DNA from: Phycisphaerales bacterium UBA5793
GTDB taxonomy: Bacteria; Planctomycetota; Phycisphaerae; Phycisphaerales; UBA5793
Assembly: GCA_002418285.1 (NCBI GenBank)
Contig: DIDT01000051.1
Coordinates: forward strand, 1-64,000
Direction: 5' to 3'
DNA: 64,000 nucleotides
Shown here: positions 46,123-55,752 of the stretch, piece by piece
How the letters are laid out: the number at the start of each line of letters is the position of its first letter
Position numbering within the stretch: the stretch's first letter is position 1
The notes under the pieces: generated by a model
The model's database searches: none
What the model was told of the DNA's origin: nothing
Seen by the model: the letters and a program-made list of their open reading frames with translations, nothing else
Made by a program: the position numbers and the translations under genes

Positions 46123-46365
46123 TCGGGCCTCCGGGAGCTGGGCGTTCGCTGACATCGGGCAAGTGTAGACTGATAAACAGAGGAAGTTATCCTCAATGTA
46201 CGACGACGGGCGGATTTAGGTAGTCTTCCCGGGGCGTGGCGGCCATGGGGATATCGGGAGGCGGCTCGCTTTCTTCAGGATCGGGGCGATATGCTCGGCG
46301 TGACCCGTTATCGCAGTCGCAATGATGTGTCTCCTGCGCGTTGACGCACATGAAGGGATTGACGC

Positions 46366-47553
46366 ATGCCTCGCATTCGAAGTGGTCTCCTGCCCGGTGT
46401 TTGCGGAATCGTCGTGGCTCTCGTGTCGCAGCGGGCTTTGACCCAGGACCTGGAGGTTGCGACTCCGGTTCGTCCCGGAGTAGATGAAGTCATCACGTTA
46501 AAGGCCCGCGATGGCACGCCACTGGAAGCGAAGCTGACGCTGCCGGCCAAACGCGAGGGGAAGGTGCCCGTCGTGCTCTACCTTCACGGCGCCGGAGCAC
46601 GCACCTACGACAATCCATTCGGCTATGTTGACTCGGATGGCAAAGTGCAGATCGGTCGATACCTCGATTTCTTCGCAGATGAGTTGGCCAAGCGCGGCGT
46701 TGGGTTCTTTCGCATGAGCAAACGCGGTTGCCAGGCGCTTGAGGTGAGCCCGTGGATGAAACTCGACCGCGCCGTTTTCAGCAAAGCAACGATGAGCGTG
46801 ATGCTCGATGACTACGGCGTGGCGCTGGACCTGCTGCGCGCGCGAGAAGAGATTGATCCGGCGCGAGTTGTGTTGCTCGGCGCCAGCGAGGGCACACGTC
46901 TCGCACCGCAGTTGGCCGCTCGCAAGTCGGATGGGGTCGTCGGCGTGCTCATGTTCGGATATGCGGCCGACAACGCGCACGACACGATTGTATGGCAGAT
47001 GAGCGTGGGACCGTGGCGCAATGTGCAGCACCTGGTCCCGGCGGCGCGCGGCGGTGAGCTCACGCGGGCGGAATACGACGAGGCGCTCAAGTCCGACGGA
47101 TCGCTTGCACAGCAGTTGCCGTTCGCGCCGCTGGATGTGGATCACAATGGGTCGATCACCCCCGAGGACCTGGCGGCGCTCATCAAGCCGCGACTGGACA
47201 TGACTCTCAAGGCGGTGGATGATCGCAACGACGATCTGCTGTGGGCGCAATTGATGAACCTGACTTCGGCCTACCTGCTTGAGTGGTGGGATGTGGAACC
47301 GAACTGGACCAACCTGCGCAAACTCGACATTCCGCTGCACATTTTTCACGGCACGCTTGACGGAACCTGCCGCGTCGAAGGCGTGCACGAAGCTGAACAG
47401 GCTTTGCGCGATGCGGGGCGCACGAATCTCACCGTGCACATCTACCCGAGTGCGAATCACGACCTTGACTGGACATGGCAGAGCGCCCAAGAGGGCGGGC
47501 CGCCGGCGTTCCGCGAAGCGTTTGATTTGATTGCGGAGATGACCTCACGCTGA
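46366..47553 (+). CDS. Exported alpha/beta hydrolase
   Basis: A protein of 395 residues with a signal-like N-terminus (LLPGVCGIVVALVSQRALTQ). Alpha/beta-hydrolase features: VPVVLYLHGAGART (oxyanion region), the nucleophile elbow GASEGT (Ser), IFHGTLDGTCRV (Asp region) and SANHDLDW (His). An EF-hand-like loop (DVDHNGSITPEDL, about 263-275) is inserted in the cap. Substrate unknown; esterase or peptidase are possible. Confidence 0.83.
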   Translation: MPRIRSGLLPGVCGIVVALVSQRALTQDLEVATPVRPGVDEVITLKARDGTPLEAKLTLPAKREGKVPVVLYLHGAGARTYDNPFGYVDSDGKVQIGRYLDFFADELAKRGVGFFRMSKRGCQALEVSPWMKLDRAVFSKATMSVMLDDYGVALDLLRAREEIDPARVVLLGASEGTRLAPQLAARKSDGVVGVLMFGYAADNAHDTIVWQMSVGPWRNVQHLVPAARGGELTRAEYDEALKSDGSLAQQLPFAPLDVDHNGSITPEDLAALIKPRLDMTLKAVDDRNDDLLWAQLMNLTSAYLLEWWDVEPNWTNLRKLDIPLHIFHGTLDGTCRVEGVHEAEQALRDAGRTNLTVHIYPSANHDLDWTWQSAQEGGPPAFREAFDLIAEMTSR

Positions 47554-47559
47554 CGAGCG

Positions 47560-48426
47560 TCACGCGCAGCTGCAGGTGAATTGCACGACGTCCATGCGAC
47601 CGTTGAGAAAGTACCTGCCACAGCCGGAGAGGTATCGCATGTACGTGTCGTAGGTCTCTTGTGATGTGGTGCGGATCGCCTGATGTCGCGCCGCCCGCAG
47701 GTTCGTGGCCCAGCGTTCGAGCGTCCGGGCGTAGTCGGCCTGGAGCGATTGCACCTGCGTGATCTGGAAGCCGGCGTTGCGGGCTCGATCAATGACGGCC
47801 TCGGCGGTGCAGAGTTGAGCGCCGGGGAAAATGCGCGTGCGAATGAACCTGGCGAAGTCGGTGTCTTCGTGCGTCGGCCGGCGCGGTTCGCGCCACTTGC
47901 TTCGATCAACTTCAGCAATTGTGTGCAGCAGCATGCGCCCATCGTCGGGCAGAATGTCGCGGCAACGCTCAAAGAACTCCGCATGCCTTTCGCGTCGAAA
48001 GTGCTCAAACGCGCCGATCGACACGATGCGGTCCACCGGTTCGTCAAACTCCTCCCATCCCTGCAGCCGAAATTCAATGGAGCCGGCCAGTCCACTGCGC
48101 GACGGGCGCAGGTGGCTGGTTGCGTAGTCATACTGGTTGTGGCTCAGCGTGAGTCCAACCACACCGACGGCGAAGCGCTGGGCGGCACGCCGCGCTGTCG
48201 AACCCCAGCCGCAGCCCACATCGAGCAGTCGCATGCCCGGCCAGAGATCGCATTTGCCCAGTGCGAGGTCGATCTTGGCCATCTGCGCCTGCTCGAGCGA
48301 CATGTCCGCGTGCTGGAACCAGGCGCACGAGTAGGTCATCGATGGATCGAGAAAGAGTGAGAAGAATTCGTTCGACAGGTCGTAGTGGGCCTGAACCTGT
48401 GCGAAGAACGGACGCGAGTGGATCAT
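47560..48426 (-). CDS. Cyclopropane-fatty-acid synthase family methyltransferase
   Basis: A protein of 288 residues, the length of mycobacterial CmaA/MmaA-type enzymes and shorter than E. coli Cfa. Features: AHYDLSNEFFSLFLDPSMTY, SCAWF, the SAM-binding LLDVGCGWGS, VGLTLSHNQ and IVSIGAFEHF. It should methylenate or methylate unsaturated acyl chains using SAM. AGGTG lies upstream of ATG 48426. It converges on the hydrolase gene with a 6-base gap. Confidence 0.92.
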   Translation of the reverse strand: MIHSRPFFAQVQAHYDLSNEFFSLFLDPSMTYSCAWFQHADMSLEQAQMAKIDLALGKCDLWPGMRLLDVGCGWGSTARRAAQRFAVGVVGLTLSHNQYDYATSHLRPSRSGLAGSIEFRLQGWEEFDEPVDRIVSIGAFEHFRRERHAEFFERCRDILPDDGRMLLHTIAEVDRSKWREPRRPTHEDTDFARFIRTRIFPGAQLCTAEAVIDRARNAGFQITQVQSLQADYARTLERWATNLRAARHQAIRTTSQETYDTYMRYLSGCGRYFLNGRMDVVQFTCSCA

Positions 48427-48683
48427 GAATCACCTCCCGTCACTTCATCACTGGAAAAATAGGCGCGGAACTCCCTCGAAACCGCGCTCGCCCGGAGACC
48501 GGGGCGATCTCCTGCAGCGGGCCCCACGCAGGCGAGAATGCCGCGTTCACGGTGTCGGCGGGTTCCGAGGCTTGCGTGGAGCCGACTGTACTATCCTTAG
48601 TCGCGACTGGTTTGAACCGATAACAAAGAGCGTTGGAGCCGATTGCCTTTGACCCAGATCGCCCAAGCGCGGGGAACTGCCGG

Positions 48684-50996
48684 ATGACCGAATCGACGCC
48701 CGAACAACCTGACGCATCCAACTGGCCCGGGCGCCACTGCGGAGAGCCGTTTTCCACGCCCTGCGCTCTGCTTGACAGTCAGGGGCGAATCCTCGCGGTG
48801 AATCATTCATGGTCAGAGGCTGTCGGACGCCATGATCTGCTGACCGATGTGGGCACGGACTTTACGGAGGTGCTCGGTCAGCTCTCGTCGAGCGGCCGCG
48901 CCTTTGCTGGCGTGCGGAGCGTGCTCGACGGGGCGGCCAACGAGTTCACGATCGACATTGCGTGCGGCGGTTCGACGGGGAGTCGGTGGTTTCGTCTCAT
49001 GGCGTCAAATCGGCGCGACTCGCAGGGTGGAGGCAGCGTCGTCGTGCTGGATATCACCGATCGCCGGCGCGTCGAAGCGTTGTTGCAGGAGAGCGAAGAA
49101 CGGTATCGCGAGATTGCCCATGCGATGCAGAACTCGGCGCTTTGTACACTCGATCTCAAGGGAACGATCGTCACATGGAACGCCGACGCGGAGCGCATCA
49201 CCGGTTTTCATGGCAACGAGATCATCGGTCGGCACTTTGGACTGCTCTTCTGCGAAGAGGATCGCGCGGCGAGTATTCCCCGCCAGGCGCTTGAGCAGTC
49301 CGCCGCCGAGGGTGTTTTTGAACACCGTGGTTGGCGCGCGCGGTCAGACCACACTCGCTTTCCCGCCCATACCGTGATCACCGATTTGCGCGGCAGTGAC
49401 AGCGCCCTGCAGGGATTCCTGCTTCGAACGCGCGACCTCACGGGACATGCCGCCGCTCATCCGGCGTTGCGCACAGATCACAACCGCCTGCTGTCCATTA
49501 TCGACTCCGCCATGGACGCCATCATCACGGTGGATGATGAGCAGCGGGTGGTGATGTTCAACCAGGCTGCGGTTCGGGTTTTTGGAGTTCCGGTTGCTGA
49601 GGCAATGGGATCTCCGCTGGAGCGGTTCATCCCCGAACGGTTTCGCAAATCGCACGCCGATCACGTGCGTGCTTTCGGGCGCACGGGGGCGACCAATCGC
49701 GACATGGGACGGCTGGGGACGCTCAGCGGCCTGCGCGCCGGTGGGGAAGAGTTTCCCATTGAAGCGTCCATCTCTCATGCGGTCTTGGATGGTCGAAAGT
49801 TCTACACCGTAATCCTGCGTGACATCTCTGAGAAACGCCGCCTCGAGAGCCAGTTGCTTCAGTCGCAGAAGATGGAGGGCATCGGTCGGCTCGCGGGTGG
49901 CGTGGCGCATGACTTCAACAACCTGCTTATGGGGATCTTCAACTACCTCACGCTGGCGACGCGCAAGCTCGAACCCGATCATCCGGCACGAGCCCCGCTC
50001 GAACATGTGAAAGAGGCCGCCGAGCGTGCGGCGTCGTTGACGCGTCAATTGCTCATCTTTGCCCGCAAACAGGTTGTGCGGCCGACGGTGATTGCGCCTG
50101 GCGATGTCGTGTCGGGTCTGGCGCCGATGCTCCAGAGATTGATCGGCGAAGACGTCAAATTGCGCACCATCGTCGCGGGCAACGCAGGCAAAGTGCTGGC
50201 CGATTCTTCGCAACTTGAGCAGATCGTCATGAACCTTGCGCTCAACGCGCGCGACGCCATGCCAAGCGGAGGTTCGCTGACGATTGAGATCTCCAACATA
50301 CGCCTCGATGAAGCGTATTGCCGCAATCGCGTCGGCGCCACGCCCGGACCGCATGTTATGCTTGCGGTGACGGACACCGGCACGGGGATGACGCCCGACG
50401 TGCTCAGCCGATTATTCGAGCCATTCTTCACGACCAAACCTCCGGGCAAGGGGACCGGGCTGGGGCTGGCCACGTGCCATGGCATCGTCGAGCAGTCCGG
50501 CGGGCACATTGCCGTCTACAGCGAACCGGGGCGCGGCACGAGCATCAAGGTGTTCCTCAAGCGCGTTTTGGACGCCTCGGTTGAGGAGGCGATAGTGGAA
50601 GAGGAGCTTGAAACGCCGCGCGGCGGCATTGAGACCATTCTGCTCGTTGAAGACAATGCCATGGTGCGAGATCTCGCGGTCGATGCGCTGCGGGAGGCAG
50701 GCTACCACGTGCTGCTGGCGGAAGATGGGCTTGAAGCGCTGCGCCTCGCCGGGGCGCATCCGCAGCCTATCGACCTCCTCGTGACGGATGTCGTGATGCC
50801 GGAGATGAGCGGCGTGGCGCTGGCGGAGAAGCTCCTCGCCGAGCGACCCGGGCTGCGGATCATCTTCATGTCGGGATACACCGATGAGACGATTGCGCAC
50901 CACGGCGTCGAGACGGGCTCGTCGGTGTTCCTTTCCAAACCGTTCATGACCGATACATTGCTGGTCAAAGTGCGCGAAGTTCTTGATGCACACTGA
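48684..50996 (+). CDS. Hybrid PAS-histidine kinase with C-terminal receiver
   Basis: A protein of 770 residues from ATG 48684; an upstream TTG at 48633 is also in frame but less likely. Three PAS-like domains come first (about 30-140, 150-265, 275-385; for example NSALCTLDLKGTIVTWNADA and DAIITVDDEQRVVMFNQAAV). A HisKA domain follows with the phospho-acceptor His409 in GGVAHDFNNLL, then the ATPase boxes NLALNARDAM, TDTGTGM and GTGLGLAT. The receiver has LLVEDNAMVRD and phospho-acceptor Asp702 (LLVTDVVMPEMSG). No membrane segment is seen, so it is a soluble sensor. No partner regulator is adjacent. Confidence 0.94.
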   Translation: MTESTPEQPDASNWPGRHCGEPFSTPCALLDSQGRILAVNHSWSEAVGRHDLLTDVGTDFTEVLGQLSSSGRAFAGVRSVLDGAANEFTIDIACGGSTGSRWFRLMASNRRDSQGGGSVVVLDITDRRRVEALLQESEERYREIAHAMQNSALCTLDLKGTIVTWNADAERITGFHGNEIIGRHFGLLFCEEDRAASIPRQALEQSAAEGVFEHRGWRARSDHTRFPAHTVITDLRGSDSALQGFLLRTRDLTGHAAAHPALRTDHNRLLSIIDSAMDAIITVDDEQRVVMFNQAAVRVFGVPVAEAMGSPLERFIPERFRKSHADHVRAFGRTGATNRDMGRLGTLSGLRAGGEEFPIEASISHAVLDGRKFYTVILRDISEKRRLESQLLQSQKMEGIGRLAGGVAHDFNNLLMGIFNYLTLATRKLEPDHPARAPLEHVKEAAERAASLTRQLLIFARKQVVRPTVIAPGDVVSGLAPMLQRLIGEDVKLRTIVAGNAGKVLADSSQLEQIVMNLALNARDAMPSGGSLTIEISNIRLDEAYCRNRVGATPGPHVMLAVTDTGTGMTPDVLSRLFEPFFTTKPPGKGTGLGLATCHGIVEQSGGHIAVYSEPGRGTSIKVFLKRVLDASVEEAIVEEELETPRGGIETILLVEDNAMVRDLAVDALREAGYHVLLAEDGLEALRLAGAHPQPIDLLVTDVVMPEMSGVALAEKLLAERPGLRIIFMSGYTDETIAHHGVETGSSVFLSKPFMTDTLLVKVREVLDAH

Positions 50997-51020
50997 CTCC
51001 GTCATCGGTGAGCGGCGAAG

Positions 51021-51383
51021 TCAATACGTCGACCGCGGCGCGGAATCGTTCGGCTGTGCATTCTGCACGGCCCGGATGTAGGCTCGAATATCGCGCTCTG
51101 CGAGTTCATCCAGCGTGGCCTTGCGCAACATGCGCGGGAGTATTTCATCCCATTTCGACATTGCCCGCGCATTGGGATGGACGGCGCGGTGGCAGTCGGC
51201 GCACTCGATCACCATGAACGAATAGCCACGCTGAAGCTGATCCGGCGCCGCGCCGCTCAATTCGCCGGCGAAGATGATCGCGCTATCAACCGGCGGAGGC
51301 GGCTGGGTGGCGCAGCCTGAAGCGATCAGCAGCGCCATCGCCGCCGCGCATCCGCGTGCGGAATGAACAACGGCGCGATTCAA
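51021..51383 (-). CDS. Small c-type cytochrome lipoprotein
   Basis: A protein of 120 residues. It starts at TTG 51383, overlapping the stop of the upstream gene (TTGA at 51380-51383); the next ATG (51338) would leave too short a signal peptide. The signal ends in a lipobox (LLIASGCATQ). One heme-binding CADCH motif is at about residues 61-65, and IECADCH...WDEILPRMLRKATLDELAERD resembles small monoheme cytochrome domains. It is probably an electron carrier coupled in expression to the outer-membrane protein. Confidence 0.8.
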   Translation of the reverse strand: MNRAVVHSARGCAAAMALLIASGCATQPPPPVDSAIIFAGELSGAAPDQLQRGYSFMVIECADCHRAVHPNARAMSKWDEILPRMLRKATLDELAERDIRAYIRAVQNAQPNDSAPRSTY

Positions 51384-52240
51384 AAGTCGATCTCGAAGAT
51401 GCAGCGGGCAAACAACTGCGGTTCATCATCCGCGCCGACCGCCTGGAAGAGCGCCGTCGCCGCGACCGCCCAGCCGTTGCCGTGGTAGGCGACATTGGGG
51501 CCGACGAAGAGGTTGTGTTCGCTGACGGGATCCCAGTCGGGCATGGGGATCTCGTGAAGGACTTCGGCACCGAGGTACCAGTTCGGATTGACTTCGCAGG
51601 AGACGCCAAACGACTGCACGACTTCGCCGCCGTTTTCGTCATAGTCGAAATACTTCTCTCCGCCCCAGTCGGCGCCGATGATCAGGTTGTAAGCGAATTC
51701 CCACTGGTCGACGACCTTGTCGACGATGAGGCGATTCTCCCATTCGAGGCGTTCGCGGCCGAGACCGACTTCGGTCCTCCATCCCAGGCCGACGGGATCG
51801 GTGCGCGGGTCGAGGAAGCGGATCTTCAGTTCGCCGCCGGTGGCGTCATAGGACGTGCCGCTGATCATCGAGTTCTCGTACCAACTCCAGTCGGCGACTT
51901 CGAGCGCGACGTGGATGTTCTCGGCCAGGCCGTATTCGATTTCGTGCTTGAAAGAAGCCTTATTGAAGTCGTGATCTTCGCGGCTGCGCGATTTCCACGT
52001 GACCCACTGCTCATACTCGACGTGGCCGGGAGGGGCGCCGTGCAGTGTCTCCTCAACGAACGTGAAGCGACGATCGACGGGGCGAACGGCGGTGTCGCCG
52101 AACTCGTTGAGGTCCTTCGCGGCTTCGGACTCTTTCGCATCTTGCGCCAGCGCGCTGCCCGCGAGAGGCAGGCTCACGATTGAGACAGCCGCCAGAACTC
52201 GAAGGGAACCGATACCGCGGGAATCCTGTGGGGTCCGCAT
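51380..52240 (-). CDS. Outer-membrane beta-barrel-like protein
   Basis: A protein of 286 residues from ATG 52240 (AAGGAC upstream) with a signal peptide (AAVSIVSLPLAGSALAQ). The mature part shows alternating amphipathic strands rich in Trp/Tyr (EYEQWVTWKSR, WRTEVGLGRERLEWENRLI, WEFAYNLIIGADW) and ends in an aromatic Phe (FEIDF), as barrel proteins often do. Function unknown. It overlaps the cytochrome gene by four bases. Confidence 0.75.
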   Translation of the reverse strand: MRTPQDSRGIGSLRVLAAVSIVSLPLAGSALAQDAKESEAAKDLNEFGDTAVRPVDRRFTFVEETLHGAPPGHVEYEQWVTWKSRSREDHDFNKASFKHEIEYGLAENIHVALEVADWSWYENSMISGTSYDATGGELKIRFLDPRTDPVGLGWRTEVGLGRERLEWENRLIVDKVVDQWEFAYNLIIGADWGGEKYFDYDENGGEVVQSFGVSCEVNPNWYLGAEVLHEIPMPDWDPVSEHNLFVGPNVAYHGNGWAVAATALFQAVGADDEPQLFARCIFEIDF

Positions 52241-52426
52241 GAATTGCCGTCCTTAGTGCGAGGATTGAAAAAGTGCCGATCACGCTCAGGCCCCACGAGC
52301 GGTCGATGGTAGTCAGGAACCAGTCGGCGGGGCCACTGTTCCAGCGCTGTGTTTACCGACAGTTTCCGGAATTGGCTTTTTGACGCTCGGAGGTGTCGCC
52401 CCTCGATGCTGCCGTGAGAGTTCGGA

Positions 52427-53641
52427 CTACCGGGCGCTTCGATCTGCCGTCCAGATCGCCTTGATCACATCCTCATCGCCAAATCCATCCGGCCACGCTT
52501 TGCTCGGATTCATCGCCCAGTACCACTTCTTGCCATCATCGCCGATCGGCGCCGCGACGGTGCGGCTGCCGGGCATCTGCAGATAGCCGTTCGGATCATG
52601 CTCGCGCACCCAGTCCCACGCATAGCGCAGCCACTGGGCGCGGCACGCGGAATCCTGGTGGGCAAACCAACCGATCTCGTCGTAGCCCCAGATCCAGTAG
52701 CCGCCGATGTTCTGGCCTTCGCGGCCGCTACGACCCCAGTTGTCGAATTCGACGAGATAGGGGAGGTGTTCGCAATCCCAGCCGCTGGGCGTGATGCCGC
52801 CTTTGCTTCGCCCGTAAATGCTGTCGAGGTAGCCGACCTTCAGCACGCCTTCCTGCGGCTTATCCGCGACCTCATCAATGCGAAGCGGGAAGGAATGAAA
52901 GTCGAAGAGGAGATGGCCGTCGTCAACGATGCCGCCCGTTGGTACATGGGCGTCGCAGAGGACGAAGTGCCTTCGCGCATGCGTGGCGGCATAGACGCGA
53001 ACCTTGTCGAGCATGCTGCGCCAACCGACGTGGCCGGGGTCGTGCTGATCCATCAGGCTCACCTGGCCGAAGTGGATTGCCTCGACTCCGCAGTCGATGT
53101 AGCGGGTGGCGGCGGTGTAGAACCAGAGCTGCGTCTCGATGCGACTCATGTCCGGTACTGATGATCCCTTTCCCCAGTGGTTCACGAACTTACCGCTTTC
53201 GTAGAGCATGGCATCGTAGTCGAAGTGGCGATCTTCCTTGGGAAGGTCGAACGCTTCAAGACTGGCATTAGGCACCGCGACGTTGTTGATCTGGGTCGTA
53301 ACGATTTCGAACACGGCTCCCTGCAGGACGAGATCGGGAAGCGATTCGTGCGCTTTGGTCGCAGCGGGAACGGCTGCGGCGAGGAGTTGTGCAAAGTTCT
53401 GCTCGCTGCCCCAGAGGTAGAGCGTGCGACCTGCGAAGCGTGCACCGACGCGCTGGAGAAAGCGGATCTGCTCATCGAGGTTGCCCCAGCCGTGCAGCAT
53501 GCCCTCCATGGTGACGGTGCGCGACAGGTACGACTCGAGATCAGTTCGAGTGATGGCGGGCGGCACAGCGGGTTGAGCGGCGCCGCTACCGGTAGCCAAT
53601 GCCACCGCCAGCAGCACACCGGCTATCCGAGATCGGTTCAT
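52427..53641 (-). CDS. Secreted protein of unknown function
   Basis: A protein of 404 residues from ATG 53641 (GGAACC upstream) with a signal peptide (IAGVLLAVALATGSGAAQ). It is rich in aromatic residues and has blocks MEGMLHGWGNLDEQIRFLQR, YIDCGVEAIHFGQVSLMDQH, HFVLCDAHVPTGGIV, LFDFHSFPLRI and GYWIWGYDEIGWF. The alternation of strands and helices with His/Asp/Glu at strand ends looks like a TIM barrel, perhaps a glycosidase, but I recognise no family. Confidence 0.65.
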   Translation of the reverse strand: MNRSRIAGVLLAVALATGSGAAQPAVPPAITRTDLESYLSRTVTMEGMLHGWGNLDEQIRFLQRVGARFAGRTLYLWGSEQNFAQLLAAAVPAATKAHESLPDLVLQGAVFEIVTTQINNVAVPNASLEAFDLPKEDRHFDYDAMLYESGKFVNHWGKGSSVPDMSRIETQLWFYTAATRYIDCGVEAIHFGQVSLMDQHDPGHVGWRSMLDKVRVYAATHARRHFVLCDAHVPTGGIVDDGHLLFDFHSFPLRIDEVADKPQEGVLKVGYLDSIYGRSKGGITPSGWDCEHLPYLVEFDNWGRSGREGQNIGGYWIWGYDEIGWFAHQDSACRAQWLRYAWDWVREHDPNGYLQMPGSRTVAAPIGDDGKKWYWAMNPSKAWPDGFGDEDVIKAIWTADRSAR

Positions 53642-53804
53642 GGCTGGGTTCCGTTTTCGCATCTGCCCGGTCGTCCGGCGGTATTCTACGGGGCGTTGCC
53701 ATTGACCGATGGCGCCGACCACATTTGCCGCGGCCCGGGACCGCGGGGCATCGCTATGATCCCGCGATTACCCGACCGTCTGTAACCTGTCCGGGGAGTG
53801 CATC

Positions 53805-55298
53805 ATGATCCTGCGAGCTATTACCATCGTTGCCTCGGTTGCTCTCGTCGCTTGCTCGTCGGCGCTGGCGCGGCAGGATGCGTCTCCCGCTCAGGCGCCC
53901 GAAACCAAACCGACGGTGCCCGCCGCGTTGAACTTCAAAATGAAGGACATCGACGGCAAGGAGATCAATCTCGCGAAGTATGAGGGCAAGGTCGTGCTCA
54001 TGGTCAACGTGGCGAGCAAGTGCGGCTACACGCCACAGTACGAAGGCCTCGAACAACTCCATCAGCGCTTCGCCAAGCGCGGACTGGTCATCCTCGGCTT
54101 TCCCGCCAACAACTTCGGCAAGCAGGAGCCGGGTACAGATGAGCAGATCAAGGAGTTCTGCACGGGCAAGTACGATGTGCACTTCCAGATGTTCTCGAAG
54201 GTGTCCGTCAAAGGTGATGACATCTGCCCGTTGTACAAGTTGCTGACCGATCCCAAGCAGACGCGCGGCAGTCTGGGTGAGATCAACTGGAATTTCGAGA
54301 AGTTCCTGCTCGGCCCGGATGGCAAAGTCGTGAAGCACTATCGCAGCAAGACCACCCCCGAGATGCTCATCGATGACATCGTGGTGCAGCTGGCGAAGTT
54401 ACCTCCGCAGGAGGAGAAAATCGGCTCGATCAAGTCGATCGAGGGGCCGAAGGTCACCGATGTCGCCGTGCGCGAGTATCCCGGTTTGCAGAACGTCGTG
54501 GCGTATCACGAGGATTTCATCTCCGGCAGTGCGCCCGAAGGAGATGATGGATTTGAGGCGTTGGCAGGCATGGGCGTCAAGACGATCATCAGCGTTGATG
54601 GCGCCATACCCAACGTCGATGAGGCGAAGAAGTTCGGCCTGCGCTACATCCACCTGCCCATCGGCTACAACGGCTTTGACGAGGATCGCAAGCTCGAACT
54701 GGTTCGGGCCACCCGCGATGCGATCGAAGACGGACCAGTCTACATCCACTGCCATCACGGCAAACATCGCAGCGCCGGCGCTGCGGCGGCGATTGCGGTG
54801 AGTCTTGGCTGGCTCTCGCCAGAATCCGCCGTCGCGCGGATGCACATCTCCGGCACCGCGCCGGACTACAAGGGTCTGTTTGCCTGTGCCGCCAATTCCA
54901 AAGTGATCGATTCGAGTGTCATTGACGCAGTCGTGGCAGAATTCCCTGAAGTGTCGCAGCCGCACGGCTTCGTGAAGGGGATGGTGGAGATTGATGAAAT
55001 CGCCGAGCGCCTCAAGGGGATTGAGCAGGCGGGATGGGCGACGCCCGCGAATCATCCGGACCTGGTGCCCGTGGTCGAGGCGGGTCGCCTGGCCGACCTC
55101 CTTCGATTCCTGGCGGCAAGTGATCGCGTCGCACGTGAATCGGGCGATTTTGCATCGCGTCTGAACGAGAGTCAGAAACTGGCTCAGCGGCTCGAGGACT
55201 TGCTCATCGACGGGTCGCGCGACACGACACACCTCTCCGCGCAGTATGGCAACCTCAATGCCTCGTGCAATGCCTGTCACGCGGAATATCGCGACTGA
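53805..55298 (+). CDS. Fusion of glutathione peroxidase, tyrosine phosphatase-like and cytochrome c'-like domains
   Basis: A protein of 497 residues from ATG 53805 (GGGGAG upstream) with a signal peptide (about 1-23), so all domains should be extracytoplasmic. Residues about 38-200 are a glutathione peroxidase fold with the active Cys73 (ASKCGYTPQYEGL), FPANNFGKQEPG and WNFEKFLLG. Residues about 215-360 resemble a dual-specificity/tyrosine phosphatase with the P-loop HCHHGKHRS, Cys316 to Arg322 (Cx5R). The C-terminal 90 residues are helical and end in CNACHAEYR (Cys488, Cys491, His492), as in cytochrome c'. The frame is continuous with no sign of a frameshift. Confidence 0.87.
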   Translation: MILRAITIVASVALVACSSALARQDASPAQAPETKPTVPAALNFKMKDIDGKEINLAKYEGKVVLMVNVASKCGYTPQYEGLEQLHQRFAKRGLVILGFPANNFGKQEPGTDEQIKEFCTGKYDVHFQMFSKVSVKGDDICPLYKLLTDPKQTRGSLGEINWNFEKFLLGPDGKVVKHYRSKTTPEMLIDDIVVQLAKLPPQEEKIGSIKSIEGPKVTDVAVREYPGLQNVVAYHEDFISGSAPEGDDGFEALAGMGVKTIISVDGAIPNVDEAKKFGLRYIHLPIGYNGFDEDRKLELVRATRDAIEDGPVYIHCHHGKHRSAGAAAAIAVSLGWLSPESAVARMHISGTAPDYKGLFACAANSKVIDSSVIDAVVAEFPEVSQPHGFVKGMVEIDEIAERLKGIEQAGWATPANHPDLVPVVEAGRLADLLRFLAASDRVARESGDFASRLNESQKLAQRLEDLLIDGSRDTTHLSAQYGNLNASCNACHAEYRD

Positions 55299-55752
55299 TT
55301 GCAGCGTCGCGGACGGGGCTGAGCACCGTGTGAGAGGGACGCCGCGTTCGTCTGAGAATTCTCGCCACACGTTGTTAGTTGCGCAGCACACCGATTCGAC
55401 GAAGCCTTGCGCTTCACGTGCTGCTACCCGATCGGGGCCAAACCCGTATGCACCGAATGTGGTGCGGTGCTGCAGCAAGGCGTTGCGTCAGTCGGGCAGT
55501 GCACCTTCGAATCACACAGACTCAAAACAAAAAGCAAGGTCACTTTCCTGTACCGCCTCTCTGCTCGGATCCGAGACAATCGGTAGTGGGACTGGGTGAG
55601 TACCCGGGAAGATCGGCGCGAGTACTCGGTGACACGACCGCTTCGGAGCCAGATAAGCGGTCCCGCTGAGTCGTCTTTCGTTCCTCCGCAGCGGTTTGAT
55701 CACCGGCAGGTCAATGCGCGAGCTTCGCGCTGCGACCAGGAGGAACAACGTC
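55299..55752. other. 454-base intergenic region, with a possible decayed reading frame
   Basis: Between the triple-domain gene and the FG-GAP gene. Bases 55356-55586 form an open plus-strand frame without an ATG. It encodes a four-Cys stretch (FTCCYPIGAKPVCTECG) like a zinc-binding tail, then unrelated sequence. It could be the end of a lost gene. Otherwise the region probably holds the FG-GAP promoter; no clear boxes are seen. Confidence 0.4.

Noticed and set aside
55500..55530. tRNA-like TTCGAATCA word
   Set aside because: No acceptor, D or anticodon stems can be drawn around it.
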